Of a DNA stretch of 64,000 nt, positions 9,120-16,344 are shown in pieces. Both the position numbers and the translations under genes were made by a program. The notes below the pieces were generated by a model, which was not told the DNA's origin, did no database searches, and saw nothing but the letters and a program-made list of their open reading frames with translations. The stretch covers positions 1 through 64,000 of the forward strand of contig CANOWW010000002.1 of NCBI GenBank assembly GCA_947571115.1, read 5' to 3'. The stretch's first letter is position 1; every line of letters begins with the position of its first letter. This DNA is from an uncultured Clostridium sp. (lineage in GTDB: Bacteria > Bacillota > Clostridia > TANB77 > CAG-508).

Positions 9120-9332
9120 TTAATCATCCGCCAGTTCTACATCCTTAACACCGCCTCCAACATGTTCAATGTTGACATGTACCTGCTTTCCATCTTTAGA
9201 AATAACTTTGCATATTGGCTCAGTGCTAAATGTTCGATCATCAAATGGAGACAATTTTAAAATTTGCTTCGCTTCCTTTTCAGTGATTTCAATACCTTCA
9301 TCACCTAATATCCGCATTAACTTTTTTTCCAT
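9120..9332 (-). CDS. Hypothetical protein, 70 residues
   Basis: I do not recognise this protein. The frame is open up to 9434, but the promoter (-35/-10 at 9404-9376) lies inside that longer frame, so the first usable start is the ATG at 9332, which follows AGGAAAGAAGAGAA. The protein begins MEKKLMRILGDEGIEITEKE, is soluble and acidic at the C-terminus, and has a short glycine-rich turn (VGGGVKD). It is a single-gene unit with its own promoter and terminator, one of a run of similar small units between mnmE and jag. Confidence 0.75.
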   Translation of the reverse strand: MEKKLMRILGDEGIEITEKEAKQILKLSPFDDRTFSTEPICKVISKDGKQVHVNIEHVGGGVKDVELADD

Positions 9333-9375
9333 TTCTCTTCTTTCCTTTCTTTCTGCTAAATTTTTCAACATATTT

Positions 9376-9404
9376 ATTATAGCATATTTTACATAAAATG
9401 TCAA
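9376..9404 (-). promoter_or_regulatory. Promoter with conserved spacer palindrome
   Basis: The minus strand reads TTGACA, the 17-base spacer TTTTATGTAAAATATGC, then TATAAT. An exact DnaA box (9422-9430) lies 18 bases upstream of the -35. Confidence 0.9.
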
Positions 9405-9430
9405 TATACCACCGCCGTTATTTATCCACA

Positions 9431-9471
9431 GCAAAAAGGCAGGTGGCTCACTTGCTCCGCCTGCCCTTTGC
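9431..9471 (-). terminator. Terminator of the 64-residue unknown gene
   Basis: The minus strand reads GCAAAGGGCAGGCGG, then a loop containing GAGCAAGTGAG, then CCACCTGCCTTTTTGC. Its inner sequence TCACTTGCTCC is shared with the terminator at 9787-9829. Confidence 0.75.
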
Positions 9472-9496
9472 TATTCATTACATGAAAAATCATCAC

Positions 9497-9691
9497 TTAA
9501 CGCGTCTGAATTGTGAGTTCTCCCTTTTTATTCTTCCAAATATAATATCTTTTTTTCAGCTGAATAAAATAGAGATTTTCGCCCTCTACCTGCCTTACAT
9601 ACTGGATTTTTTGCTCTAATTCTTCTTTAGTAACCTCCTCCTTTTCCTCCTGCATCCGTTTGAAAATAACTTCCAATTGTTCTTCGTTCAT
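9497..9691 (-). CDS. Hypothetical protein, 64 residues
   Basis: I do not recognise this protein. The start is set by AAGGAGG seven bases before the ATG at 9691; the frame is also open to 9706. It is highly charged: a Glu/Lys-rich helix (MNEEQLEVIFKRMQEEKEEV) followed by an aromatic, probably beta-stranded half (ENLYFIQLKKRYYIWKNKKG). It carries no signal or membrane segment. It forms a single-gene unit with its own promoter (9739-9767) and terminator. Confidence 0.75.
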   Translation of the reverse strand: MNEEQLEVIFKRMQEEKEEVTKEELEQKIQYVRQVEGENLYFIQLKKRYYIWKNKKGELTIQTR

Positions 9692-9738
9692 TTTGTCCTC
9701 CTTCATGATGAAATATTTTCTATAACAATAACTTATAT

Positions 9739-9767
9739 ATTATATAATAATTTCCATAATATGTCAA
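9739..9767 (-). promoter_or_regulatory. Promoter, variant of the spacer-palindrome family
   Basis: The minus strand reads TTGACA, the spacer TATTATGGAAATTATTA and TATAAT. The spacer has the same A/T palindromic layout but differs at several positions from the main type. An exact DnaA box (9776-9784) lies nine bases upstream of the -35. Confidence 0.85.
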
Positions 9768-9786
9768 TTATTTTTTTATCCACATA

Positions 9787-9829
9787 GCAAAAGAGCAAGT
9801 GTCTCACTTGCTCCCTCCTGCCCTTTTGC
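9787..9829 (-). terminator. Terminator of the 148/79-residue gene pair
   Basis: The minus strand shows GCAAAAGGGCAGGAGGGAGC closing onto CACTTGCTCTTTTGC, with the inner stem GAGCAAGTG/CACTTGCTC. It is directly followed by an exact DnaA box. Confidence 0.7.
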
Positions 9830-10069
9830 CTAATGTCTTTTTATTACTTGCACATGCACCACTTCTTCAGTATCTCTGTCTATCCAAGCATAAAAAGACA
9901 CTTCATCGATTTTCGCATAAAACTTCCCCTTTTCAGTAACCTCTTTTAATTCCATTTCTTCAATTTTTTCCAATGGAACCCGCGGATGTCTTATGCCCTG
10001 CCTGACAAGTTCTTTTTTTAAAAGAAGTCTCACTTCTTTTTTTTGACTTGGCGTCATATCATTCTTCAT
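9830..10069 (-). CDS. Hypothetical protein, 79 residues
   Basis: I do not recognise this protein. It is basic at the N-terminus (SQKKEVRLLLKKELVRQG) with a beta-rich C-terminal half (KFYAKIDEVSFYAWIDRDTEEVVHVQVI), reminiscent of short alpha/beta modules. It overlaps the 148-residue gene by 11 bases, so the two are translationally coupled. The pair shares the promoter at 10562-10590 (and possibly the one at 10673-10701) and the terminator at 9787-9829. Confidence 0.75.
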   Translation of the reverse strand: MKNDMTPSQKKEVRLLLKKELVRQGIRHPRVPLEKIEEMELKEVTEKGKFYAKIDEVSFYAWIDRDTEEVVHVQVIKRH

Positions 10070-10505
10070 GTTCAGTCTCTCCTTTCAAAAAAGGCGAAGC
10101 AACAACATCTCCTTCCAGAAGTGGGTACCAGCGTCCGTCGCAAGCTTTCACAGCCCGTCTCCAGCCAAATCGTTGCATATTTTTCTGAATGAACCCTAAA
10201 AACTTAAAAGAGGAACACTCTGCATCATCTTCTTCATCTTCAAAAATACTTTCTTTCTTTGGCTCTTGCGGCAATAATTCTTGAGCTTTCTTGAAAAGTT
10301 CACACACCTCCAAAAAAGAATACTCCTGTCCGAAATATGTCCAGCCAGTATAATTTTGGCCAAACTTCATCTTGTTATCGGTATCAAAAAATCGATACGC
10401 GATCATGTTCGCAGGGAAAATTATCGATTTCCGTTCAGCAATCTCAATTTCCACAGTCGAACTCTTCATCGGATATGAAATCATTACTTCAATAAAATGT
10501 CTCAT
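10059..10505 (-). CDS. Hypothetical protein, 148 residues
   Basis: I do not recognise this protein. The N-terminal 55 residues alternate hydrophobic residues as beta strands (FIEVMISYPMKSSTVEIEIA), then comes a helix (YSFLEVCELFKKAQELL), an acidic stretch (FEDEEDDAE) and a C-terminal part with FGWRRAVKACDGRWYPL. No signal or membrane segment is visible. GC content is about 42% by hand count over most of the gene, well above neighbouring housekeeping genes. It is followed by an overlapping small gene in the same operon. Confidence 0.75.
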   Translation of the reverse strand: MRHFIEVMISYPMKSSTVEIEIAERKSIIFPANMIAYRFFDTDNKMKFGQNYTGWTYFGQEYSFLEVCELFKKAQELLPQEPKKESIFEDEEDDAECSSFKFLGFIQKNMQRFGWRRAVKACDGRWYPLLEGDVVASPFLKGETEHEE

Positions 10506-10561
10506 AATCTCTCTCCTTCCTTAAGCAGCATCTTATTCATTTCTAAAATTTTTATAGCGTG

Positions 10562-10590
10562 ATTATATCATAATTTACATAAAATGTCAA
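10562..10590 (-). promoter_or_regulatory. Promoter with conserved spacer palindrome
   Basis: The minus strand reads TTGACA, spacer TTTTATGTAAATTATGA (17), TATAAT. A near-match DnaA box (one mismatch, TAATCCACA) begins next to the -35. Confidence 0.85.
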
Positions 10591-10672
10591 TAATCCACAG
10601 CCATTATTTTCAACTTTTTTGCATGCCACGTGTCCTCTCTCTTCAACAAAAGTTTATAACTTGAATATAAAT

Positions 10673-10701
10673 ATTATATCACACTTTGCATAAAACGTCA
10701 A
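10673..10701 (-). promoter_or_regulatory. Second upstream promoter of the same family
   Basis: The minus strand reads TTGACG, spacer TTTTATGCAAAGTGTGA (17), TATAAT. It lies 83-111 bases upstream of the promoter at 10562 with no gene between, so it either adds to expression of the same pair or is a remnant of a lost unit. Confidence 0.7.
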
Positions 10702-10724
10702 TTATTCTTCCATTTCGCTCAAAA

Positions 10725-10748
10725 AAATAAAGGCTTCTGCCTTTATTT
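10725..10748 (-). terminator. Terminator of the rnpA-yidD-yidC-jag transcript
   Basis: AAATAAAGGC pairs perfectly with GCCTTTATTT across a four-base loop, followed by a T run on the minus strand. It overlaps the jag stop codon. Confidence 0.8.
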
Positions 10749-11411
10749 CAAACTTACTACTACTTTTCGATATGGTTCTCTTCCTATACTATGTGTTGTC
10801 ACTTGTTCATGATTTTGTAAAACACTATGAACCACTTTTCGATCAAATGCACTCATTGGCTCCAACGTCACAGATTTTCTCGTCTTTACTACAGATTCTG
10901 CAATTCGTTTCGACAAATTCGTCAAATCCTTTTCCCTCTTTTCGCGATAATTACTAATATTTAGCAAAACACGCACTTTTTCTTGCTTATCATTACTTGC
11001 AACATTCGACAAAATATTTTGTAAACTATTCAGTGTTTCGCCCCTATAACCAATCAAAAAAGCCGCCCTTTCATCATGAATATCAATTTTTATCAAACTT
11101 TCCTCTTTTTTAATGGTATATGCCAAATCCTTAATTGGCAATTTCGCCATAAAATCATGGACGAACTTTTCTAACTCCTGTATTACTTGTTCCATCTCTT
11201 TGGTCTCTTTAGGTTTTGTTTTCATGCCTTCTTTCCATTTCATTTCAACCTTCACAACTTTCGGTGCCAAAATACTAAAAAATGTTTTTTTATCTTCTTC
11301 CTCAAGCACTTTAATTTCTACTTTATTTTTCGTTGTTTTCAACTCTCTTAATCCTTTTTCAATTGCTTCATTTGTGGTTTTTCCTTCAAAAATGTACGTT
11401 TTTTCTTCCAT
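10743..11411 (-). CDS. jag: Jag/KhpB RNA-binding protein (SpoIIIJ-associated)
   Basis: This 222-residue protein has the three-part Jag architecture: an N-terminal Jag-N domain (YIFEGKTTNEAIEKGLRELK, residues ~5-50), a linker, a KH domain with the loop FLIGYRGETLNSLQNIL (~140-156), and a C-terminal R3H domain ending in RKSVTLEPMSAFDRKVVHSV and RKVVVSL. KhpB-type proteins bind RNA and influence cell elongation and division. It follows yidC by two bases, the usual arrangement. GGAGG precedes the ATG. Confidence 0.95.
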   Translation of the reverse strand: MEEKTYIFEGKTTNEAIEKGLRELKTTKNKVEIKVLEEEDKKTFFSILAPKVVKVEMKWKEGMKTKPKETKEMEQVIQELEKFVHDFMAKLPIKDLAYTIKKEESLIKIDIHDERAAFLIGYRGETLNSLQNILSNVASNDKQEKVRVLLNISNYREKREKDLTNLSKRIAESVVKTRKSVTLEPMSAFDRKVVHSVLQNHEQVTTHSIGREPYRKVVVSLK

Positions 11412-11413
11412 TT

Positions 11414-12274
11414 TTATTCCTCCTCAGACTTAAAAAATTTATTTAGCAGCAACCTTTCCATTAACATAAACAAATTATTTACCAACCAATATAGTGCTAA
11501 ACCAAGCGGAGCAATAATCGCAATTGAAACTGTCATCAGTGGCATCATAATCATCATGTTTTTATTCATTTCAGCCATCATGTCAATTTCTTCTTCTTCC
11601 TTTTTTACCAAATCCTTACTATCCGCATCGGCAGGTGCTTCCTCTTTCTTTTTCTTCGTTGTATTCAAATTTGTTGTTACTTTTGTTGAAATAAATGAAG
11701 TAATCACATATAAAACTGGAATAATAAACACTTTCCAGTCTTTATAATTTTGCGAAGGCACCGCGCTCAAATTCAGCCCCAAGAAATCCATATTCAAATG
11801 AACTCGCTCATCTTCCCCAGACTTCAAACGAATAATTCCAATCTCCTGATAATTTGTTGCGCCTTCTGTTTGCTGCAATTCTTGGGCATATTGATTAATT
11901 AAATCTGGTTCCACATGTTTCATATACGTCAGTGGTCTACTCACTAAATAAAACATCGAAATCACTAAAATAATTTGCAAAATAGAACTAAGGCAACCAC
12001 TAAATGGGCTCATATTTTCTTTCTTATATAAATCCATCACCTCTTGGTTCATTCTCGTCGGATCATTTTTATATTTGCTCTGGATTTCCCTTACTTGCTC
12101 TTGAAGCCTCGTCGATTTTTTCAATGTTTTTTGCTGCTTTATCGAAATCGGCAACATAATCAATTTTAGCAAAATTGTAAATAAAATAATGGACACACCA
12201 TAATTATTCACAATGCCATAAATAAAATTTAACACATAACCAAATATATTGGCAAAAAATTTAAACAAATTCAT
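11414..12274 (-). CDS. yidC: Membrane protein insertase YidC/OxaA (SpoIIIJ type)
   Basis: YidC inserts and folds membrane proteins, alone or with SecYEG. The 286-residue protein has five predicted membrane segments: residues ~8-45, the central pair flanking MSPFSGCLSSILQIILVISMF, and the two C-terminal helices ending in GLALYWLVNNLFML. Between them is a basic loop (IKQQKTLKKSTRLQEQ) typical of the family. I see no lipoprotein Cys at the N-terminus. The ATG at 12274 is only a base or two after GGAGG; an in-frame TTG at 12268 has better spacing and may be the real start. Confidence 0.95.
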   Translation of the reverse strand: MNLFKFFANIFGYVLNFIYGIVNNYGVSIILFTILLKLIMLPISIKQQKTLKKSTRLQEQVREIQSKYKNDPTRMNQEVMDLYKKENMSPFSGCLSSILQIILVISMFYLVSRPLTYMKHVEPDLINQYAQELQQTEGATNYQEIGIIRLKSGEDERVHLNMDFLGLNLSAVPSQNYKDWKVFIIPVLYVITSFISTKVTTNLNTTKKKKEEAPADADSKDLVKKEEEEIDMMAEMNKNMMIMMPLMTVSIAIIAPLGLALYWLVNNLFMLMERLLLNKFFKSEEE

Positions 12275-12281
12275 TCCTCCT

Positions 12282-12503
12282 TTATTTTAACGGATCATAG
12301 CCTCCTTTTGAAAAAGGATTACATCTTAAAATCCTTTTCAAACTTTTCCATGTTCCACGTAAAACACCATATTTTTCTATCGCTTGTTTTGCATATTCTG
12401 AGCAAGTTGGTTCAAATTTACAATGAATGTTCCACATCTGTGATAAATAAGAAGAAATATATTTTTGATAGAATTTAATTATTTTCAATAACAATTTCTT
12501 CAT
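12282..12503 (-). CDS. yidD: Membrane protein insertion efficiency factor YidD
   Basis: YidD is a small peripheral membrane protein that assists insertion of YidC substrates. This 73-residue protein has an amphipathic N-terminus ([16 protein letters not shown]) and the family signature [15 protein letters not shown], followed by [13 protein letters not shown]. Its ATG at 12503 overlaps the rnpA stop codon (ATGA), so translation is coupled; the longer frame to 12518 has no better site. A parS-like sequence lies within the gene. Confidence 0.93.
   Translation of the reverse strand: MKKLLLKIIKFYQKYISSYLSQMWNIHCKFEPTCSEYAKQAIEKYGVLRGTWKSLKRILRCNPFSKGGYDPLK
12351..12366. promoter_or_regulatory. 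Near-consensus parS site
   Basis: TGTTCCACGTAAAACA matches the ParB consensus TGTTNCACGTGNAACA at all but one fixed position (A for G). It lies inside yidD, 2.3 kb from dnaA. Confidence 0.5.
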
Positions 12504-12850
12504 ATTTTTTCTACCCATAATTCTGATTTTTTAAACAATTTTTCTATGTCTTTCTTCACATCATAAAAATCAATATTTCTGACATCACTTTTTTTATTCA
12601 CAGAAATTAAAATATAGTATCCACATTTTAAGTTGTCTTCCAAAAGCTTGTAATTTTCACGAATGAGACGTTTCATGTGATTTCTATCCACAGCTCTTCC
12701 ACTTTTTTTCCCCACAGCAATCCCCAATTTATTGCACGAAAATTTGTTCTTTAAAATATACAAAACAAGATTTGTTCCATAAGAAATCTTACCTTTTGAA
12801 AACAACATTTTAAATTCATATCTTCTTTTTATCATGACTGTTTTTTTCAT
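12500..12850 (-). CDS. rnpA: Ribonuclease P protein component RnpA
   Basis: RnpA is the protein subunit of RNase P that binds the tRNA 5' leader. The 116-residue protein contains the family RNR-type motif ([20 protein letters not shown], with NHMKR in place of NRVKR) and the N-terminal [13 protein letters not shown]. Length is typical. It lies between rpmH and yidD in the conserved origin-proximal cluster. Confidence 0.95.
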   Translation of the reverse strand: MKKTVMIKRRYEFKMLFSKGKISYGTNLVLYILKNKFSCNKLGIAVGKKSGRAVDRNHMKRLIRENYKLLEDNLKCGYYILISVNKKSDVRNIDFYDVKKDIEKLFKKSELWVEKI

Positions 12851-12875
12851 AATTTCTCGCTTCGCTTACACTTAA

Positions 12876-12902
12876 AAAAGGAGCACAAAACGCCCCTATT
12901 TT
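12876..12902 (-). terminator. Terminator or attenuator after rpmH
   Basis: The minus strand reads AGGGGC, a seven-base loop, GCTCCT and a T run, between rpmH and rnpA. It probably adjusts the ratio of L34 to RnpA expression. Confidence 0.65.
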
Positions 12903-12907
12903 AGTTA

Positions 12908-13042
12908 TTAAGCACTAAGTTTTTTTCTTCCTTTATTTCTTCTAGCTTTTAATACATTTCTTCCTGCTCTTGTTTGCATTCTTTTTCTGAACCCATGAAC
13001 TTTATTTCTTTGACGTTTTTTTGGTTGATAAGTTCTTTTCAT
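12908..13042 (-). CDS. rpmH: 50S ribosomal protein L34
   Basis: Read directly from the minus strand, this 44-residue basic protein starts [20 protein letters not shown] and ends KGRKKLSA, matching L34 throughout its length. The ribosome binding site AGGAGG lies six bases before the ATG. It is the first gene of the rpmH-rnpA-yidD-yidC-jag cluster, facing away from dnaA. Confidence 0.97.
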   Translation of the reverse strand: MKRTYQPKKRQRNKVHGFRKRMQTRAGRNVLKARRNKGRKKLSA

Positions 13043-13146
13043 TTTGCACCTCCTATATCTATTTCTAAAAAACTTTTCTTACAAGTAAATGTATTATACT
13101 ACAAAAGCAAGTAAAAAGTCAAGTCTATCTACAAAATAAATCAAAT

Positions 13147-14451
13147 TTATAACCAATTAAAATATTCTTCGTCAATCTCTTTGTCAGTCCATCCCTCTTT
13201 TTGCTTTTCTCTCACTTCTCTCGGATTTGTTGGTTTCTTTAATTTTCTAAGTGTTCCGTCTTTGTTCACTATTGTTAATACGCCATCCACATCAATATAT
13301 GAGCCACTTCGGAAAATTTTATTGCCTTTCGCTGCTCTAAGAAGACTTGAGCTCACATGAATTGGCGAATTTAAATCACTCGCTATATAAAAAGCATTTG
13401 ATCCTACATTTTTTAAAAAAGGCATCTCTCCAATATCTCTTATTGAAGTTCCCTCAAAACAACTCCACTCTATTTCCTCTATATTTTTTCCAAATCGAAC
13501 TTTTTTCAAATTTCTACAACAAAAAAAAGCAGAGTCTCTTATTTTTTTTAAATTATCCCCAAATTCTACTTCTTCCAAGTTATACATCCATCCAAATGAT
13601 TCTCTTCCAATCTCTTCTACATCATCTGAAAAAATAACTTTTTTTATTTTTTCTGCAACCTCTGATCTTCCTACTACTTTATTCACATTTCTTCCCAATA
13701 TTAACTCCTGTAAATTAGGTAACCTTTCAATATATTGCATATTCACTTTTTTTACATCGTTAATTTCTAGCCCAATACAATCCTCCATTTTTCTTTTCGG
13801 CGGATAGGCATGATATTCCTCTCGAATAGGCACCCATTCTTGCTTTTCTTCATCAAACTTTCCAATGACATATTTGCTTGTCCCTTTTCCCAATAATATT
13901 TTTCTCAAAAATGGTGTTTTTTGTGGCAAACTTTTAGCTGGAACCTGCTTGTCTTGAATTTCAAGCTTTGAGTCAATTTTTTCAAAAAGACTAAACGCTT
14001 TCCATATCTTATTGTTTTCTAAATTCTCCTCACTAATTTCCATGCTCATTTTTAAAACATCATAAGCCACACTTTTATCAATTTCCTCCATTTTTTCCGC
14101 AAACTGAACAAACTGATTTTGGATTTCCGAAGCAAACGCTTTTGGCGTTGTTACCTCTTCTACTGTTTCAAAATCAATTGGTTTCTCATTTTTAGCCTGC
14201 TCCTTAAAAATAAGCAACAAAGCCTTTGCCATATATTCCTCAAACTTTGCTAATAACTCTGGCTCTAATCCTAAACTTCGTACTTCTTGCGTGGTTGTTT
14301 TCAAATCCTGTAAAAGCTCTTCAAAATTGTCTCCCACTGCACAAAAATGACTTTTATATTTGGTAACGAACTCAGAAACGACTTTATTAAGGGTTTCCTC
14401 TTTTTCATTTTTTCGGGAACCTTCTTCAAAATTTTCTATTTCCAAATCCAT
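13147..14451 (-). CDS. Cytoplasmic leucine-rich-repeat protein (BspA-like repeats)
   Basis: The 434-residue protein has an N-terminal helical half (about residues 1-200) of unknown identity and a C-terminal half with about five irregular leucine-rich repeats of the BspA/LRR_5 type (for example LQELILGRNVNKVVG, LEEVEFGDNLKKI, LKKVRFGKNIEEIEW). No signal peptide, anchor or membrane helix is visible, which is unusual for BspA-type proteins, normally secreted. The start is set by GGAG seven bases before the ATG at 14451. It is separated from rpmH and driven by its own spacer-palindrome promoter at 14484-14512. Function unknown; protein binding is likely. Confidence 0.8.
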   Translation of the reverse strand: MDLEIENFEEGSRKNEKEETLNKVVSEFVTKYKSHFCAVGDNFEELLQDLKTTTQEVRSLGLEPELLAKFEEYMAKALLLIFKEQAKNEKPIDFETVEEVTTPKAFASEIQNQFVQFAEKMEEIDKSVAYDVLKMSMEISEENLENNKIWKAFSLFEKIDSKLEIQDKQVPAKSLPQKTPFLRKILLGKGTSKYVIGKFDEEKQEWVPIREEYHAYPPKRKMEDCIGLEINDVKKVNMQYIERLPNLQELILGRNVNKVVGRSEVAEKIKKVIFSDDVEEIGRESFGWMYNLEEVEFGDNLKKIRDSAFFCCRNLKKVRFGKNIEEIEWSCFEGTSIRDIGEMPFLKNVGSNAFYIASDLNSPIHVSSSLLRAAKGNKIFRSGSYIDVDGVLTIVNKDGTLRKLKKPTNPREVREKQKEGWTDKEIDEEYFNWL

Positions 14452-14483
14452 CCACAAACTCCTTTTTCCAATTTCTTACTATT

Positions 14484-14512
14484 ATTATATTATATTTTAC
14501 ATAAAATGTCAA
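14484..14512 (-). promoter_or_regulatory. Promoter with conserved spacer palindrome
   Basis: The minus strand reads TTGACA, spacer TTTTATGTAAAATATAA (17), TATAAT. An exact DnaA box (14524-14532) lies 12 bases upstream of the -35, in the region shared with the dnaA upstream sequence. Confidence 0.9.
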
Positions 14513-14664
14513 TTTTCGGTTATTTATCCACAGGCAATTTCTAAAAAATTATTTCAAATTTGTCTTGCTATTTTTTTTTTTTTTTGATATTATTAAATAT
14601 ATATTTTCGCTTACGGAAATTACACTTTCAAAAAATAGAAAAATACACAGAAAGGAAGAATTTA

Positions 14665-16020
14665 ATGTATTCAGGAAAAAACGATTTACTTACTAAAGCT
14701 AAAGACCTTTTAAAACAAGAATTAACAAGCATTTCCTACTCAACTTGGATTAACTCATTAGAAATCAAGTCTGTGAATGATAATAAAATTGTTTTAATTG
14801 CGCAATCTACCTTTCAAAAAGAGGCAATCGAATCACGCTATGCTGAATTAATTGTGAATACATTTAATTTTATTACCAATAAAAACTGCGAAGTCACTGT
14901 GATTGAGCAGGATGAGTTGGCAAATGAAACGCCAGATGAGTCTGATTTTCAAGAAACGCCAAGTTATACAGATTCCGAAGCTTATGAGCAAACTTTTTTG
15001 AACCCCAAATACACATTTGATAGATTTGTGGTTGGGGATAATAATAAGTTCGCAAATGCTGCGGCTTTGGCGGTTGCAGAGGCTCCTGCTTCGTCGTATA
15101 ATCCTTTATATATTTATGGCGGCGTTGGGCTTGGAAAAACGCACTTAATGCACGCTATTGGTAATAAAATATTGCAAAATAATCCAAATACAAAGATTTT
15201 ATATGTCACATCCGAAGATTTTATCAATGAACTGGTTAATTATATTCAAAATCCAAGCATGAAAACGCAATTATTTCGCGACAAATATAGAAATATTGAT
15301 GTTTTGCTGATTGATGATATTGAATTTATTGCGGGAAAAGAACGTGGTCAAGAGGAGTTTTTCCACACCTTTAATCACTTGCACCAAAATGGAAAACAGG
15401 TCATTATTTCAAGCGATAAACCACCACGTGATATTCCTTTATTAGAAGAAAGATTGAAAACAAGGCTGGAATGGGGCTTGATTGCTGATGTTTCGATGCC
15501 AGATTATGAAACGCGTTTGGCGATTTTGCGAAATAAAGTGCAATCCGAACATATTATTATTGATGATTATATTTTGACTGTCATTGCTACAAAAATCAAT
15601 ACTAATATTCGTGAATTGGAAGGCACGCTTAATAAAATTGTTGCTTACGCCGCTCTTACACATAGCCAAATTACGATTGAATTAGCGGAAAAGTCCATTA
15701 ATGAAATTGTTTTGCAAAAAGAAAAAGTGGTTTCTGCTTCTTACATACAAGATGTGGTTTCAAAATATTTTAATTTGGAAAAAAAGGACTTGCTTTCTAG
15801 TAAAAAATCGAATGACATTGTTTATCCAAGACAAATTGCGATGTATTTATGTCGAAGTCAAGCCAACATCTCCTATCCGCAAATCGCTAGGGAATTCGGC
15901 AAAAAGGACCACACGACTGTTATGCACGCCTGCGAAAAAATTGAAAAAGAAATCAAACAAAACACAAATACAAAATTAATTGTGGATAGTTTGCGAAATT
16001 TAATTAGGGACAATCAATAA
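14665..16020 (+). CDS. dnaA: Chromosomal replication initiator DnaA
   Basis: DnaA binds DnaA boxes, melts oriC and loads the replicative helicase. The 451-residue protein has domain I (to ~75), a variable acidic linker (~80-112), the AAA+ core with YIYGGVGLGKTHLM (Walker A, ~150-163) and VLLIDDIEFIAGKERGQEEF (Walker B), and the C-terminal DNA-binding helix-turn-helix containing GKKDHTTVMHACEKI. The frame is open back to 14560, but only the ATG at 14665 has a ribosome binding site (AAAGGAAG) and matches DnaA N-termini. Confidence 0.98.
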   Translation: MYSGKNDLLTKAKDLLKQELTSISYSTWINSLEIKSVNDNKIVLIAQSTFQKEAIESRYAELIVNTFNFITNKNCEVTVIEQDELANETPDESDFQETPSYTDSEAYEQTFLNPKYTFDRFVVGDNNKFANAAALAVAEAPASSYNPLYIYGGVGLGKTHLMHAIGNKILQNNPNTKILYVTSEDFINELVNYIQNPSMKTQLFRDKYRNIDVLLIDDIEFIAGKERGQEEFFHTFNHLHQNGKQVIISSDKPPRDIPLLEERLKTRLEWGLIADVSMPDYETRLAILRNKVQSEHIIIDDYILTVIATKINTNIRELEGTLNKIVAYAALTHSQITIELAEKSINEIVLQKEKVVSASYIQDVVSKYFNLEKKDLLSSKKSNDIVYPRQIAMYLCRSQANISYPQIAREFGKKDHTTVMHACEKIEKEIKQNTNTKLIVDSLRNLIRDNQ

Positions 16021-16123
16021 TAGATTTTTCTAAATCAAATTAAATTTTAGCGAGAACATTATTTTACAAAACAAATTTTTACAAAAGAAACTTGAAAATA
16101 TTTATAATACTGATTTTTAAGAG

Positions 16124-16292
16124 TTATTCACAGACCAACTGTTAAAAACCTGTATATAAAATGTTGATAACTGGTAATTCACAAATGATTGTGGTAAGTG
16201 TGGAAAAACACAAAAATTATTCACATAGTTATACACGTTAGCAAACCCTAGGGAAATCTATCTTTGAATGACTTTTCCACAATTTACACAAG
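16124..16292. other. oriC: Replication origin oriC (dnaA-dnaN intergenic)
   Basis: The 324-base dnaA-dnaN gap contains a dense set of DnaA-box-like 9-mers on both strands: TTATTCACA at 16124 and 16217, TGTTGATAA at 16162, TAATTCACA at 16175, TGTGGTAAG at 16190, TGTGGAAAA at 16199, TTATACACG at 16229 and TTTTCCACA at 16273. Interestingly these are degenerate, while exact boxes are found outside the gap. AT-rich DNA at 16290-16330 could serve as the unwinding element. Confidence 0.8.
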
Positions 16293-16344
16293 CTCTAATA
16301 CTAATACTACTAATAATATCTATTATTATAAAAAGGAGAAAAGA

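Noticed and set aside
9333-9434. N-terminal extension of the 70-residue protein
   Set aside because: The extension contains the gene's own -35 and -10 boxes, so it cannot be in the mRNA.
10624-10634. GCCACGTGTC as parS
   Set aside because: Only the CACGTG core matches; the flanking TGTT and AACA are missing. The same holds for CACGTG-like cores near 15424 and 50272.
14560-14664. 35-residue extension of DnaA
   Set aside because: No ribosome binding site, Phe-rich translation of a T run, and no match to DnaA N-termini.
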